Assembly (NCBI GenBank): GCA_019752915.1
Contig: JAIELO010000183.1
Location: forward strand, 1-13,969
Length of the DNA: 13,969 bases
Direction of reading: 5' to 3'
From: Burkholderiaceae bacterium
GTDB lineage: Bacteria; Pseudomonadota; Gammaproteobacteria; Burkholderiales; Burkholderiaceae_D
The stretch's first letter is position 1; each line of letters opens with the position of its first letter. A program made the position numbers and the translations under genes. Positions 6,752-12,822 of the stretch are shown here, piece after piece. The notes below the pieces were generated by a model. The model was not told the origin of the DNA. It saw only the letters and a program-made list of their open reading frames with translations, and did not search any database.

Positions 6752-8230
6752 TTAAAACTTGATCCAGCTAGCCGGATCGAATGCTGCGCCCTGATGACGT
6801 AGCTCGAAGTATAGTCCCGATTCTTCCTGCCCGCCGCTGTTACCGGCACTGGCGATGGCATCGCCCGGTTTGACGAGTTCACCGATGCGTTTCAACAGCG
6901 TCTCGTTATTGCCGTAAATGCTCATGTACTGGCCACCGTGATCGACGATGATCAGGTTACCGAAGCCGCGCAGCCAGTCCGAGAACACCACCCGGCCGGC
7001 CGCCACGGCGCGTACTTCCGACCCTTCGCTGGCGCGGATGAATACCCCTTTCCAGCTCGGACCATCACCGCGTTTGCTGCCGAAGCGCGCCGCCAGCTTG
7101 CCATTCACGGGTGGACGCAACTGTCCTTTCAGACTGGCGAAAGCGCCAGCCGGCGCGGCCGGTGCCAGCGCAATATCGGCCGGACGGGCTGCTGCCTCCT
7201 CGCGCGGCGGCGGTTTCACCGCTTCCACCGGCTTCTGCTGCACGACCTTCGGCTCCTCGGCCGGCTTGCTGGTCGCTTTACCGCCATTGGCACGTGCCAG
7301 TCGCTGCCGCTCGGCTTCCGCCGCCGCAGCCGCTCTGGCCTGCGCCCGCGCTTCCGCTTCGGCCTTGGCTTTCGCCTCGGCGCGCGCTGCCGCTAATTGT
7401 TCCTGACGTTTTTTCTCGGCCGCCGCCGCAATCGCCTGTTCCTGAATCAGCTTATTGAGCTTATCGACCAGCCCGGCCATGCGCTGTTCATCGCGTTCCA
7501 GATTGCCCGCTTCCTTGCGCTGCGAAACCAGTTTTTTCGACAGATTCGCCAGCAAGGTGGCGCGGCGGCTTTTTTCCTGCTCCAGCCGCTGCTTCTGCTG
7601 GATCTGTTCCTGGGCGATTTCCTGCAATTCCTCTTTGGCGTTTTCGGCATCCGCCTGATTGGTTTCCACCGCCTTCAGATTGGCACGCAGCGAATCGAGC
7701 AGACGCGCCTGCGCCTGCGAGACATACGCCATCAGCTGCAGATCGCGGTTGATACGGTTCGGATTGTCTCCGGACAGCAACAGTTTGATGCGATCTTCAT
7801 TACCGGCCACGTACTGCTCGCGCAGCAACCGCGCCAGTTGCTGCTTCTGCTGCCCCACCACCTGCGCCAGACGCTCGTGTTCGCCGGAAAGCTGCTGCAG
7901 CCGCACATTGGTGGCGTCCTGCTCCTGCGCCAGTTCGCGCAGGGCACGGTTGGCCTCGGAAATGGCCTGCTCCGATTCGGCCAGTGTATCGGCCGCATCG
8001 TCCTTGGCACTTTCCGTCTTGCTGATGTCTTTTTTGAGCGCACTGAGCTTTTGCTGCAAGCCGGCGCGCTCGGCTTCGGCCGCCGCTTTCTGCTTGCTGC
8101 GTTCAGTGGCCTTGCCAAACACGGCGCCCTGCGCCGCTGGCAGCGTCAGCGACAGCAGCAGCGGCAGGAGCAGTGGGAGCGCGGCGCGTTGCAGCGCGGC
8201 GCGCCAGCGTGGAATCACGGAATGAGACAA
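6752..8230 (-). CDS. envC: Murein hydrolase activator EnvC (degenerate LytM protein)
   Basis: EnvC is a periplasmic factor that activates N-acetylmuramoyl-L-alanine amidases at the septum so daughter cells separate. The 492 residues comprise a signal peptide (to about residue 36, LPAAQGA), a long coiled-coil region (about 40-310) ending in an Ala/Glu/Arg/Lys-rich stretch, a Pro-rich linker, and a C-terminal LytM-like domain of about 115 residues. Zinc ligands of active LytM enzymes are replaced: SWKGVF where HxGxD would be, SIYGNN for YGHL, and GLYFELR for LHFE. It should therefore be an activator, not a hydrolase, like Escherichia coli EnvC. I use the TTG at 8230, one base after the gpmA stop, with AAGG nine bases upstream; an in-frame GTG at 8218 is the alternative but lacks an SD. 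Confidence 0.93.
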   Translation of the reverse strand: MSHSVIPRWRAALQRAALPLLLPLLLSLTLPAAQGAVFGKATERSKQKAAAEAERAGLQQKLSALKKDISKTESAKDDAADTLAESEQAISEANRALRELAQEQDATNVRLQQLSGEHERLAQVVGQQKQQLARLLREQYVAGNEDRIKLLLSGDNPNRINRDLQLMAYVSQAQARLLDSLRANLKAVETNQADAENAKEELQEIAQEQIQQKQRLEQEKSRRATLLANLSKKLVSQRKEAGNLERDEQRMAGLVDKLNKLIQEQAIAAAAEKKRQEQLAAARAEAKAKAEAEARAQARAAAAAEAERQRLARANGGKATSKPAEEPKVVQQKPVEAVKPPPREEAAARPADIALAPAAPAGAFASLKGQLRPPVNGKLAARFGSKRGDGPSWKGVFIRASEGSEVRAVAAGRVVFSDWLRGFGNLIIVDHGGQYMSIYGNNETLLKRIGELVKPGDAIASAGNSGGQEESGLYFELRHQGAAFDPASWIKF

Positions 8231-8231
8231 A

Positions 8232-8978
8232 TTACTTAGCCTTACCCTGATTGGCTACGGCTGCCTGAGCGGCGGCGATAGCGTCGGCGTCACCGAGGTA
8301 GTAGTGACGGATCGGTTTCAGGTTTTCATCGAGTTCGTAGACCAGCGGCTGGCCGTTCGGGATGTTCAGGCCGACGATGGCGTCATCGCTGATACCGTCC
8401 AGCATCTTGATCAGCGCGCGCAGGCTGTTGCCGTGGGCCGAGATAATGATCTTCTTGCCCGCGCGGATAGCCGGAGCAATTTCCTCATCCCAGACCGGCA
8501 TCACGCGTGCCACGGTGTCTTTCAGGCATTCGGTGAGGGGAATCTGCGCCTGGCTCAGACCTGCATAGCGTGGATCGTTGTAGGAAGCGCGCTCATCGCT
8601 CGCTTCCAGTGCTGGCGGCGGGGTATCGTAGCTGCGGCGCCATACCAGCACCTGCTCGTCGCCGTATTTGGCAGCCGTCTCACCCTTGTCCAGACCTTGC
8701 AGGGCGCCATAGTGACGCTCGTTCAGACGCCAGTCGTTCTTAATCGGCAGATACATCATGTCCATCTCGTCGAGCGCCAGCCACAGGGTACGCACGGCAC
8801 GCTTGAGCACCGAGGTGTAGGCCAGATCGAAGCTGTAACCGGAATCCTTCAGGACTTTACCAGCCGCTTTGGCTTCGCTCACGCCTTTTTCGGTCAGATC
8901 AACGTCGGTCCAGCCGGTGAAACGATTCGAGAGGTTCCAGGTGGACTCGCCATGGCGCATGAATACGATTTTATACAT
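8232..8978 (-). CDS. gpmA: 2,3-bisphosphoglycerate-dependent phosphoglycerate mutase
   Basis: GpmA interconverts 3-phosphoglycerate and 2-phosphoglycerate in glycolysis and gluconeogenesis in the cytoplasm, through a phosphohistidine. The start is the ATG at 8978, giving 248 residues, the usual dPGM length. The longer reading from 9029 adds 17 residues in the promoter region and is unlikely. The N-terminus [15 protein letters not shown] carries the catalytic His9. Also visible are [22 protein letters not shown], the RRSYDTPPP segment and [14 protein letters not shown] with the second active-site His. It heads the minus-strand run into envC, and its stop is one base from the envC start. It is divergent from the rhodanese-grxC-secB block. 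Confidence 0.96.
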   Translation of the reverse strand: MYKIVFMRHGESTWNLSNRFTGWTDVDLTEKGVSEAKAAGKVLKDSGYSFDLAYTSVLKRAVRTLWLALDEMDMMYLPIKNDWRLNERHYGALQGLDKGETAAKYGDEQVLVWRRSYDTPPPALEASDERASYNDPRYAGLSQAQIPLTECLKDTVARVMPVWDEEIAPAIRAGKKIIISAHGNSLRALIKMLDGISDDAIVGLNIPNGQPLVYELDENLKPIRHYYLGDADAIAAAQAAVANQGKAK

Positions 8979-9049
8979 GAGAACTATCTTCAAAAAAAGT
9001 GTGAACGGGACGGAATACCAGTACGGCAAGAACTCTTCCAGCTTCTATT

Positions 9050-9056
9050 TTATAAT
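9050..9056 (-). promoter_or_regulatory. Possible -10 region of the gpmA operon, overlapping the yibN -10
   Basis: On the minus strand the sequence CATTATAAAATAG contains TATAAA, placed so that transcription would start near 9041 and give a leader of about 60 bases before the gpmA ATG. A -35 at the right distance (TGGTTT, 16 bases) is only weakly like the consensus. It shares bases with the plus-strand -10 box, so the two promoters, if both real, would exclude one another. Confidence 0.25.
9051..9056 (+). promoter_or_regulatory. Probable -10 box for the yibN-grxC operon
   Basis: TATAAT is a perfect sigma-70 -10 match, 30 bases before the rhodanese GTG start, giving a leader of about 24 bases. 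The -35 position 17 bases upstream reads AAGAAC, a poor match, so an activator or other contacts may be needed. The divergent spacer 8979-9086 holds no other feature I can support. Confidence 0.5.
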
Positions 9057-9086
9057 GCGCGGATTAAGTTAAACCATTGGATCCCT

Positions 9087-9488
9087 GTGAAATTCTTCAT
9101 TGATAATATTTTCGTCATCGGCATCGTGGCACTTTCGGGCGGCGCGCTGCTCTGGCCAGTGCTGACCCAGCGCGGTAAACGTGCCACTGCCCACGAAGTC
9201 ACGGTCTTGATTAATGGCGGCAAAGCCACCATTGTTGATGTACGTGACGCAACGGAATTTGCCACTGGTCACTTGCCAAACGCTAAGAACATCCCGCTGG
9301 CCGAGCTCGATAACCGTGTCGGCGAGCTGGAAAAAGCCAAAAGCAAGTGTGTGATTCTGGTCTGCCAGAGTGGTGCGCGGGCCTCGTCGGCCGCCGCCAA
9401 ACTGGCCAAAGCCGGCTTCAACGACGTCGTCAATCTGGACGGTGGCGTTGCCGCATGGCAAAAAGCTAGCTTGCCGCTGGTTAAATAA
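9087..9488 (+). CDS. yibN: Membrane-anchored rhodanese-like sulfurtransferase (YibN-like)
   Basis: This protein has one N-terminal membrane helix (about residues 8-26) followed by a single rhodanese domain: IVDVRDATEFATGHL (49-63), NIPLAEL, and the active loop CQSGAR with the sulfur-accepting Cys93, then VVNLDGGVAAWQ. Single-domain rhodaneses move sulfane sulfur; the substrate is not known from this sequence. I start at GTG 9087, giving 133 residues, MKFFIDNIF. A long open frame runs upstream antisense to gpmA, but that part is not protein-like and lies before the TATAAT box. The Shine-Dalgarno sequence is poor. The gene leads into grxC after 14 bases, as I recall for the yibN-grxC-secB-gpsA order of Escherichia coli. 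Confidence 0.88.
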   Translation: MKFFIDNIFVIGIVALSGGALLWPVLTQRGKRATAHEVTVLINGGKATIVDVRDATEFATGHLPNAKNIPLAELDNRVGELEKAKSKCVILVCQSGARASSAAAKLAKAGFNDVVNLDGGVAAWQKASLPLVK

Positions 9489-9502
9489 AGGAAGGAATAG
9501 CG

Positions 9503-9763
9503 ATGACTGCTCGTGTAATCATGTACTCCACCGCCGTCTGCCCCTACTGCGTACGGGCCGAGCGTCTGCTGGAATCGAAGGGCGTGACCACGCTGGAAAA
9601 AATCCGCATCGATCTGGATCCGGAACAGCGCATGGCCATGATGGAAAAGACGGGCCGCCGCACCGTGCCGCAGATTTACATCGGCGACACCCATGTGGGC
9701 GGTTTCGACGATCTGTATGCGCTTGATCAAGCAGGGGGCCTGCTCCCCTTGTTAAATGGCTAA
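9503..9763 (+). CDS. grxC: Glutaredoxin 3
   Basis: GrxC is a small cytoplasmic dithiol oxidoreductase that uses glutathione to reduce disulfides. The 86 residues form one thioredoxin fold with the active site CPYC (Cys13 and Cys16), the cis-proline segment RRTVPQIYI, and the glutathione-binding GGFDDLYAL near the end. Length matches bacterial GrxC. AAGGAAGGA 7-15 bases before the ATG is a good ribosome binding site. It lies between the rhodanese and secB genes, sharing the rhodanese promoter or its own. Confidence 0.95.
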   Translation: MTARVIMYSTAVCPYCVRAERLLESKGVTTLEKIRIDLDPEQRMAMMEKTGRRTVPQIYIGDTHVGGFDDLYALDQAGGLLPLLNG

Positions 9764-9800
9764 GCGCCACCAAATACAACGTCGGCGTGGCTGAAATGCT

Positions 9801-9827
9801 TTGAAATCATAATGATTTTGATACAAT
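9801..9827 (+). promoter_or_regulatory. Possible secB promoter with internal palindrome
   Basis: TTGAAA (9801-9806) and TACAAT (9822-9827) are reasonable -35 and -10 boxes, though the 15-base spacer is short. Between and partly overlapping them lies an inverted repeat AAATCAT-A-ATGATTT (9804-9818), which could be an operator. Transcription starting near 9834 would give secB a leader of about 80 bases. This would let secB be expressed apart from grxC. Confidence 0.35.
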
Positions 9828-9871
9828 TGCCTTCGCGTTTGGATGGCAAGTTCACCAAGCACACCTTCATA

Positions 9872-9894
9872 GAGCGGCGCGAGCCGCTCGTTTT
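9872..9894 (+). terminator. Hairpin plus T-run just before secB: attenuator or leaky terminator
   Basis: GAGCGGC (9872-9878) and GCCGCTC (9883-9889) form a perfect 7-bp GC-rich stem closed by a GCGA tetraloop (GNRA type), followed by G and four Ts (9891-9894). It looks like a short intrinsic terminator for the yibN-grxC transcript. It sits only 20 bases before the secB ATG and downstream of the only secB promoter candidate, so any secB transcript would have to pass through it. Confidence 0.45.
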
Positions 9895-9914
9895 CACTAT
9901 AACGAAAGCGTTCC

Positions 9915-10406
9915 ATGTCTGACGAAACTCCACAACCAGTATTCCAAATCCAACGCGTCTACCTGAAGGACATGTCGCTGGAACAACCGAATTCCCCAGC
10001 GATCTTCCTGGAACAGGAAGCCCCGAGCATCGAAGTAGCGCTGGACGTAGGCGCCACCCCGCTGGCTGAAGGCGTATTCGAGTCGACCGTCACCATCACC
10101 GTGACCGCCAAAGTCAAAGACAAAGTCGCTTTCCTGGTAGAAGGCAAGCAAGCCGGTATCTTCGAAGCACGCAACATCCCTGCTGAACAGCTGGATCCGC
10201 TGCTGGGCATCGGTTGCCCGAACATCGTCTACCCTTACCTGCGTGCCAACATCGCTGACGTGATCACCCGTGCCGGTTTCCCACCAGTGCATCTGGCTGA
10301 GATCAACTTCGAAGTGTTCTACCAGCAACGTCTGCAAGCAATGGCTGAAGCCGCTGCTGCTGCACCTGCTGTCGCTGACGGCGCTGAAGGCGCCACCACG
10401 CACTAA
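9915..10406 (+). CDS. secB: Protein-export chaperone SecB
   Basis: SecB is a cytoplasmic tetrameric chaperone that holds preproteins unfolded and hands them to SecA. The 163 residues show the family pattern: [19 protein letters not shown] near the N-terminus, an acidic [13 protein letters not shown] strand, [10 protein letters not shown], then [18 protein letters not shown] and [15 protein letters not shown]. An Ala-rich tail of about 20 residues follows the conserved core. The ATG has only a weak SD-like GAAAG. Alanine and arginine codons ending in T (GCT, CGT) appear more common than in neighbouring genes, which would fit high expression; I judged this by eye. Position between grxC and gpsA is as in other proteobacteria. 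Confidence 0.97.
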   Translation: MSDETPQPVFQIQRVYLKDMSLEQPNSPAIFLEQEAPSIEVALDVGATPLAEGVFESTVTITVTAKVKDKVAFLVEGKQAGIFEARNIPAEQLDPLLGIGCPNIVYPYLRANIADVITRAGFPPVHLAEINFEVFYQQRLQAMAEAAAAAPAVADGAEGATTH

Positions 10407-10431
10407 GTTTCACTGAACTGCGTTGGTTCCT

Positions 10432-10461
10432 GCTGCCGGACGCTCGTCCGGCAGCTGTTGT
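10432..10461 (+). terminator. Hairpin after secB, probable terminator
   Basis: GCTGCCGGAC (10432-10441) and GTCCGGCAGC (10446-10455) form a perfect 10-bp stem with a GCTC loop, 25 bases after the secB stop. The tail TGTTGT is only moderately T-rich, so termination may be partial, allowing some read-through into the SH3-domain gene and gpsA. Confidence 0.6.
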
Positions 10462-10514
10462 ACCCGATTCTGCTGTCGTCACACTCCCCCGCCCTTCCTT
10501 TCCCGGCCACGTCC

Positions 10515-10958
10515 ATGAACCTGCCCCGTATTCTGCTCAGTCTGTCCCTGATGCTGGCCGCCAGTAGTAGTCAGGCCTTCGACTTCAAAACCGTGGGCGC
10601 TGCCCCGGTGATCCTGTACGACGCGCCTTCGACCAAGGGCGGCAAGCTGTACGTAGTGCCGCGCGGTGCACCGCTGGAAGTGGTGCTGGCCTATGGCGAC
10701 TGGCTCAAAGTACGCGATGTCGGTGGCGAACTGGCCTGGACCGAAGCCAAAGGTCTGAGTGCCAAACACAACGTCATCGTGCGCATTGCCAGCGCCAAAG
10801 TGCGCAGCAGCGCCGACGACACGGCCGCCCCGGTATTTACCGCCGACAAAGGCGTACTCATGGAAGTGCTGGAACCGGCCACGAACGGCTGGGTCAAAGT
10901 GCGCCATAAAGACGGCCTGAACGGTTACGTGAAGAGCTCCGAAGTCTGGGGCATATAA
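10515..10958 (+). CDS. Exported SH3-domain protein (DUF1058-like), function unknown
   Basis: The 147-residue reading starts at ATG 10515 and opens with a clear signal peptide MNLPRILLSLSLMLAASSSQA (cleavage near residue 21). An upstream TTG at 10458 is in frame but would bury the signal peptide and overlap the secB terminator. The mature part looks like two bacterial SH3-like units: the first with APVILYDAPS, VVPRGAPLEVV and DWLKVRD; the second with VRIASAKVRSS, GVLMEVLEP, GWVKVRHKDG and LNGYVKSSEVWGI. Such domains often bind peptidoglycan or partner proteins in the periplasm; no catalytic residue is seen. No clear SD or promoter precedes it. It is followed by gpsA after 42 bases and may be cotranscribed with it. 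Family name is from memory. Confidence 0.82.
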   Translation: MNLPRILLSLSLMLAASSSQAFDFKTVGAAPVILYDAPSTKGGKLYVVPRGAPLEVVLAYGDWLKVRDVGGELAWTEAKGLSAKHNVIVRIASAKVRSSADDTAAPVFTADKGVLMEVLEPATNGWVKVRHKDGLNGYVKSSEVWGI

Positions 10959-11000
10959 TGTTGCCGCGGCGCGTGTGCGCCGTCTGGCCAACGAGGTGGT

Positions 11001-12038
11001 ATGCAAGATCAAGCGAATAAACCGGCGGGCGTCCGCCAAGTGACCGTGCTGGGCGCTGGCGCCTGGGGCACGGCCGTTGCCATGGCGCTGGCTCAGCGTC
11101 ACGATGTATTGCTGTGGGGCCGCAATCAGGCCGCCATGGACGACATGGCGCAGGCGCGCGTCAACCAGCACTACCTGCCCGGCCAGCCGTTTCCCGCCGG
11201 ACTCAAAGTCAGCGCCGATTTCGATGCCGCACTGGCCCATGTGGCCAGCCCGGACAGCCTGTTGATTGCCGCCTGCCCGGTGGCTGGTCTGCGCCCCCTG
11301 CTGGCGCAACTGAAAAATTACCCGATTCCGAATGTAGTGTGGCTGTGCAAGGGTTTCGAATACGATACCGGCCTGCTGCCGCACCAGATCGTGCGTGAAG
11401 TACTCGGCGACAGCGTTGCTGGCGGCGCCCTGTCCGGCCCCTCGTTTGCACAGGAAGTGGCACGCGGTCTGCCATGCGCCCTGACGATTGCTTCCAGTTC
11501 GGCGCAATTGCGCGACTGCGTGGTGGCTACCGTGCACGGCGGCCATCTGCGCGTGTATTCCAGCACCGATCTGGTCGGTGTGGAAGTCGGCGGTGCGGTG
11601 AAGAATGTGCTGGCGATTGCCACCGGCGTGGCCGATGGGCTGGGGCTGGGCTTAAATGCCCGCGCCGCCCTGATTACCCGGGGGCTGGCCGAAATTACCC
11701 GCCTCGGCACCACGTTGGGAGGGCAGACGGAAACCTTTATGGGCCTGACCGGCATGGGCGACCTGATTCTGACCTGTACCGGCGATCTGTCGCGTAACCG
11801 TCGCGTCGGCCTCGGGCTGGCTGAAGGCAAGGCGCTGAACCAGATCGTGCAGGAACTTGGGCATGTGGCCGAAGGCGTGCCTTGCGCCAAGGCGGTGCGC
11901 GAACTGGCGGCCCGACTGGGCGTGGACATGCCGATCACCAATGCCGTGGCCGGCGTGCTGTTCGATGGCGACCAGCCGACCGCGATTGTATCGCGCCTGC
12001 TGGCGCGCGACCCGCGCGACGAAGCAGTACAGCGCTAG
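11001..12038 (+). CDS. gpsA: Glycerol-3-phosphate dehydrogenase [NAD(P)+]
   Basis: GpsA reduces dihydroxyacetone phosphate to sn-glycerol-3-phosphate, the backbone for membrane phospholipids. The 345 residues begin with a short extension and then the dinucleotide-binding loop [14 protein letters not shown] (GAGAWG at 18-23). Also present are [33 protein letters not shown] with the catalytic Lys, [17 protein letters not shown], and [12 protein letters not shown] near the C-terminus, all diagnostic of GpsA. Length is slightly above the usual 330-340. GAGGTGG directly upstream of the ATG gives a ribosome binding site. It ends the plus-strand block and converges on the DUF2461 gene. Confidence 0.97.
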   Translation: MQDQANKPAGVRQVTVLGAGAWGTAVAMALAQRHDVLLWGRNQAAMDDMAQARVNQHYLPGQPFPAGLKVSADFDAALAHVASPDSLLIAACPVAGLRPLLAQLKNYPIPNVVWLCKGFEYDTGLLPHQIVREVLGDSVAGGALSGPSFAQEVARGLPCALTIASSSAQLRDCVVATVHGGHLRVYSSTDLVGVEVGGAVKNVLAIATGVADGLGLGLNARAALITRGLAEITRLGTTLGGQTETFMGLTGMGDLILTCTGDLSRNRRVGLGLAEGKALNQIVQELGHVAEGVPCAKAVRELAARLGVDMPITNAVAGVLFDGDQPTAIVSRLLARDPRDEAVQR

Positions 12039-12052
12039 ACGGTTCTACTGCG

Positions 12053-12097
12053 GCGCTGGCGCATGCCAGCCGCCGCCTCTGCAGCCGCCGCCAGCGC
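12053..12097. repeat. GC-rich inverted repeat between convergent genes
   Basis: GCGCTGGCG (12053-12061) and CGCCAGCGC (12089-12097) are perfect 9-base inverted copies. Nested inside is a smaller hairpin, GCTGGC-GCAT-GCCAGC (12055-12070). It lies between the convergent ends of gpsA and the DUF2461 gene and could act as a transcription barrier for both. Neither side has a T-run, so it is not a standard intrinsic terminator. Nothing else is seen in 12039-12124. Confidence 0.45.
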
Positions 12098-12124
12098 GGC
12101 AGCGCAGCAAGCTCGTCAAGCGCC

Positions 12125-12814
12125 TTATTCGGCGCTGACTTCCTCCTTCACGGTACGCATCCACTGCACCAGCGGATAGGCGTCTTTCAGCCCGCTGATC
12201 AGGGTCGGCACCAGCAATTCCGGCTGGTTCAGCTGCAAATCGATTTCCGTCCAGACGAAGAAACTCTTGAGCTTGATGTACTCGATATGCTCATGCTCGG
12301 GATCGAAACCCTTGGGCGGGCGCATCAGCTTGCCTTCGTTCTGGATATCCCCGAAAGTGGCACGCAACTTCTTGTTTTTCAAGACTTTACTGAAACCGGC
12401 TGCGTCATCCACCATGTGCTGGCGCAGCGCTTTCAGGCGTGGCGGTGGCGGCATGTATTCGCCGGCACCGAACAGCAGACGTCCCGCAGCGTCGATCTGC
12501 ATGTAATACGTCGGCCCGCCCGCCTTGCTGGGGCGGCGCATATCGTTGGGCGCCACGGCCGCCGAAAAGCGCGTTTTATACGGGCTCTTATCGTGGGCAA
12601 AGCGCACATCGCGGTTGATGCGGAACATGGCTTTTTTCGGGTCGCAGAACTTCACCGCCGCGTCAAACTTGCCCAGTTCGGCAATCATCTGCGTCACCAC
12701 TTCCAGAAATTCGGCACGCAGAATGTCATAACGGGGCTTGTTCATGATGAACCACGGGCGGTTGTTATGCTCCGTGAGCTCGGACAGAAACTGTTTCAGA
12801 TCGCGTAAATGCAT
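12125..12814 (-). CDS. DUF2461 / TIGR02453 family protein, function unknown
   Basis: The 229-residue protein shows the pattern I associate with the DUF2461 (TIGR02453) family: N-terminal FLSELTEHNNRPWF, then FRINRDVRFAHDKSPYKT, YYMQIDAAGRLLFGAG with a MPPPP segment, a central LKNKKLRATFGD region, LMRPPKGFDP, and a C-terminal helical part. There is no signal peptide or membrane segment, so it is probably cytoplasmic. The family has no established function that I know of. The ATG at 12814 is supported by AAGGA upstream, and it follows the HtrA gene by eight bases, so the two are very likely cotranscribed. Confidence 0.85.
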   Translation of the reverse strand: MHLRDLKQFLSELTEHNNRPWFIMNKPRYDILRAEFLEVVTQMIAELGKFDAAVKFCDPKKAMFRINRDVRFAHDKSPYKTRFSAAVAPNDMRRPSKAGGPTYYMQIDAAGRLLFGAGEYMPPPPRLKALRQHMVDDAAGFSKVLKNKKLRATFGDIQNEGKLMRPPKGFDPEHEHIEYIKLKSFFVWTEIDLQLNQPELLVPTLISGLKDAYPLVQWMRTVKEEVSAE

Positions 12815-12822
12815 GGTTTTCC

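Noticed and set aside
7270..7400. Repeat-like Ala/Glu/Arg coding stretch in envC
   Set aside because: It encodes a low-complexity coiled-coil segment usual in EnvC; not a DNA repeat array or CRISPR.
8304..9086. Upstream 261 codons of a 394-codon open frame ending with the rhodanese
   Set aside because: It is antisense to gpmA, the protein is not domain-like, and the TATAAT box lies inside it. Only the part from GTG 9087 matches a known fold.
9804..9818. Fur box at the secB palindrome
   Set aside because: Compared with TGATAATNATTATCA only about 8 of 14 positions match, and the GATAAT units are broken. It may be an operator, but not evidently for Fur.
9898..9903. TATAAC just before secB as a -10 box
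   Set aside because: No -35 match, and transcription would begin almost at the start codon, leaving no leader.
10954..10959. TATAAT overlapping the SH3 gene stop codon, as a gpsA promoter
   Set aside because: The -10 match is perfect but no -35 or extended -10 is found, and it falls in codons for the protein end. Not enough to call a promoter.
10479..11546. 355-codon minus-strand open frame
   Set aside because: It spans the SH3 gene and gpsA in antisense, both clearly real; composition rich in His, Gln and Arg is typical of a shadow.
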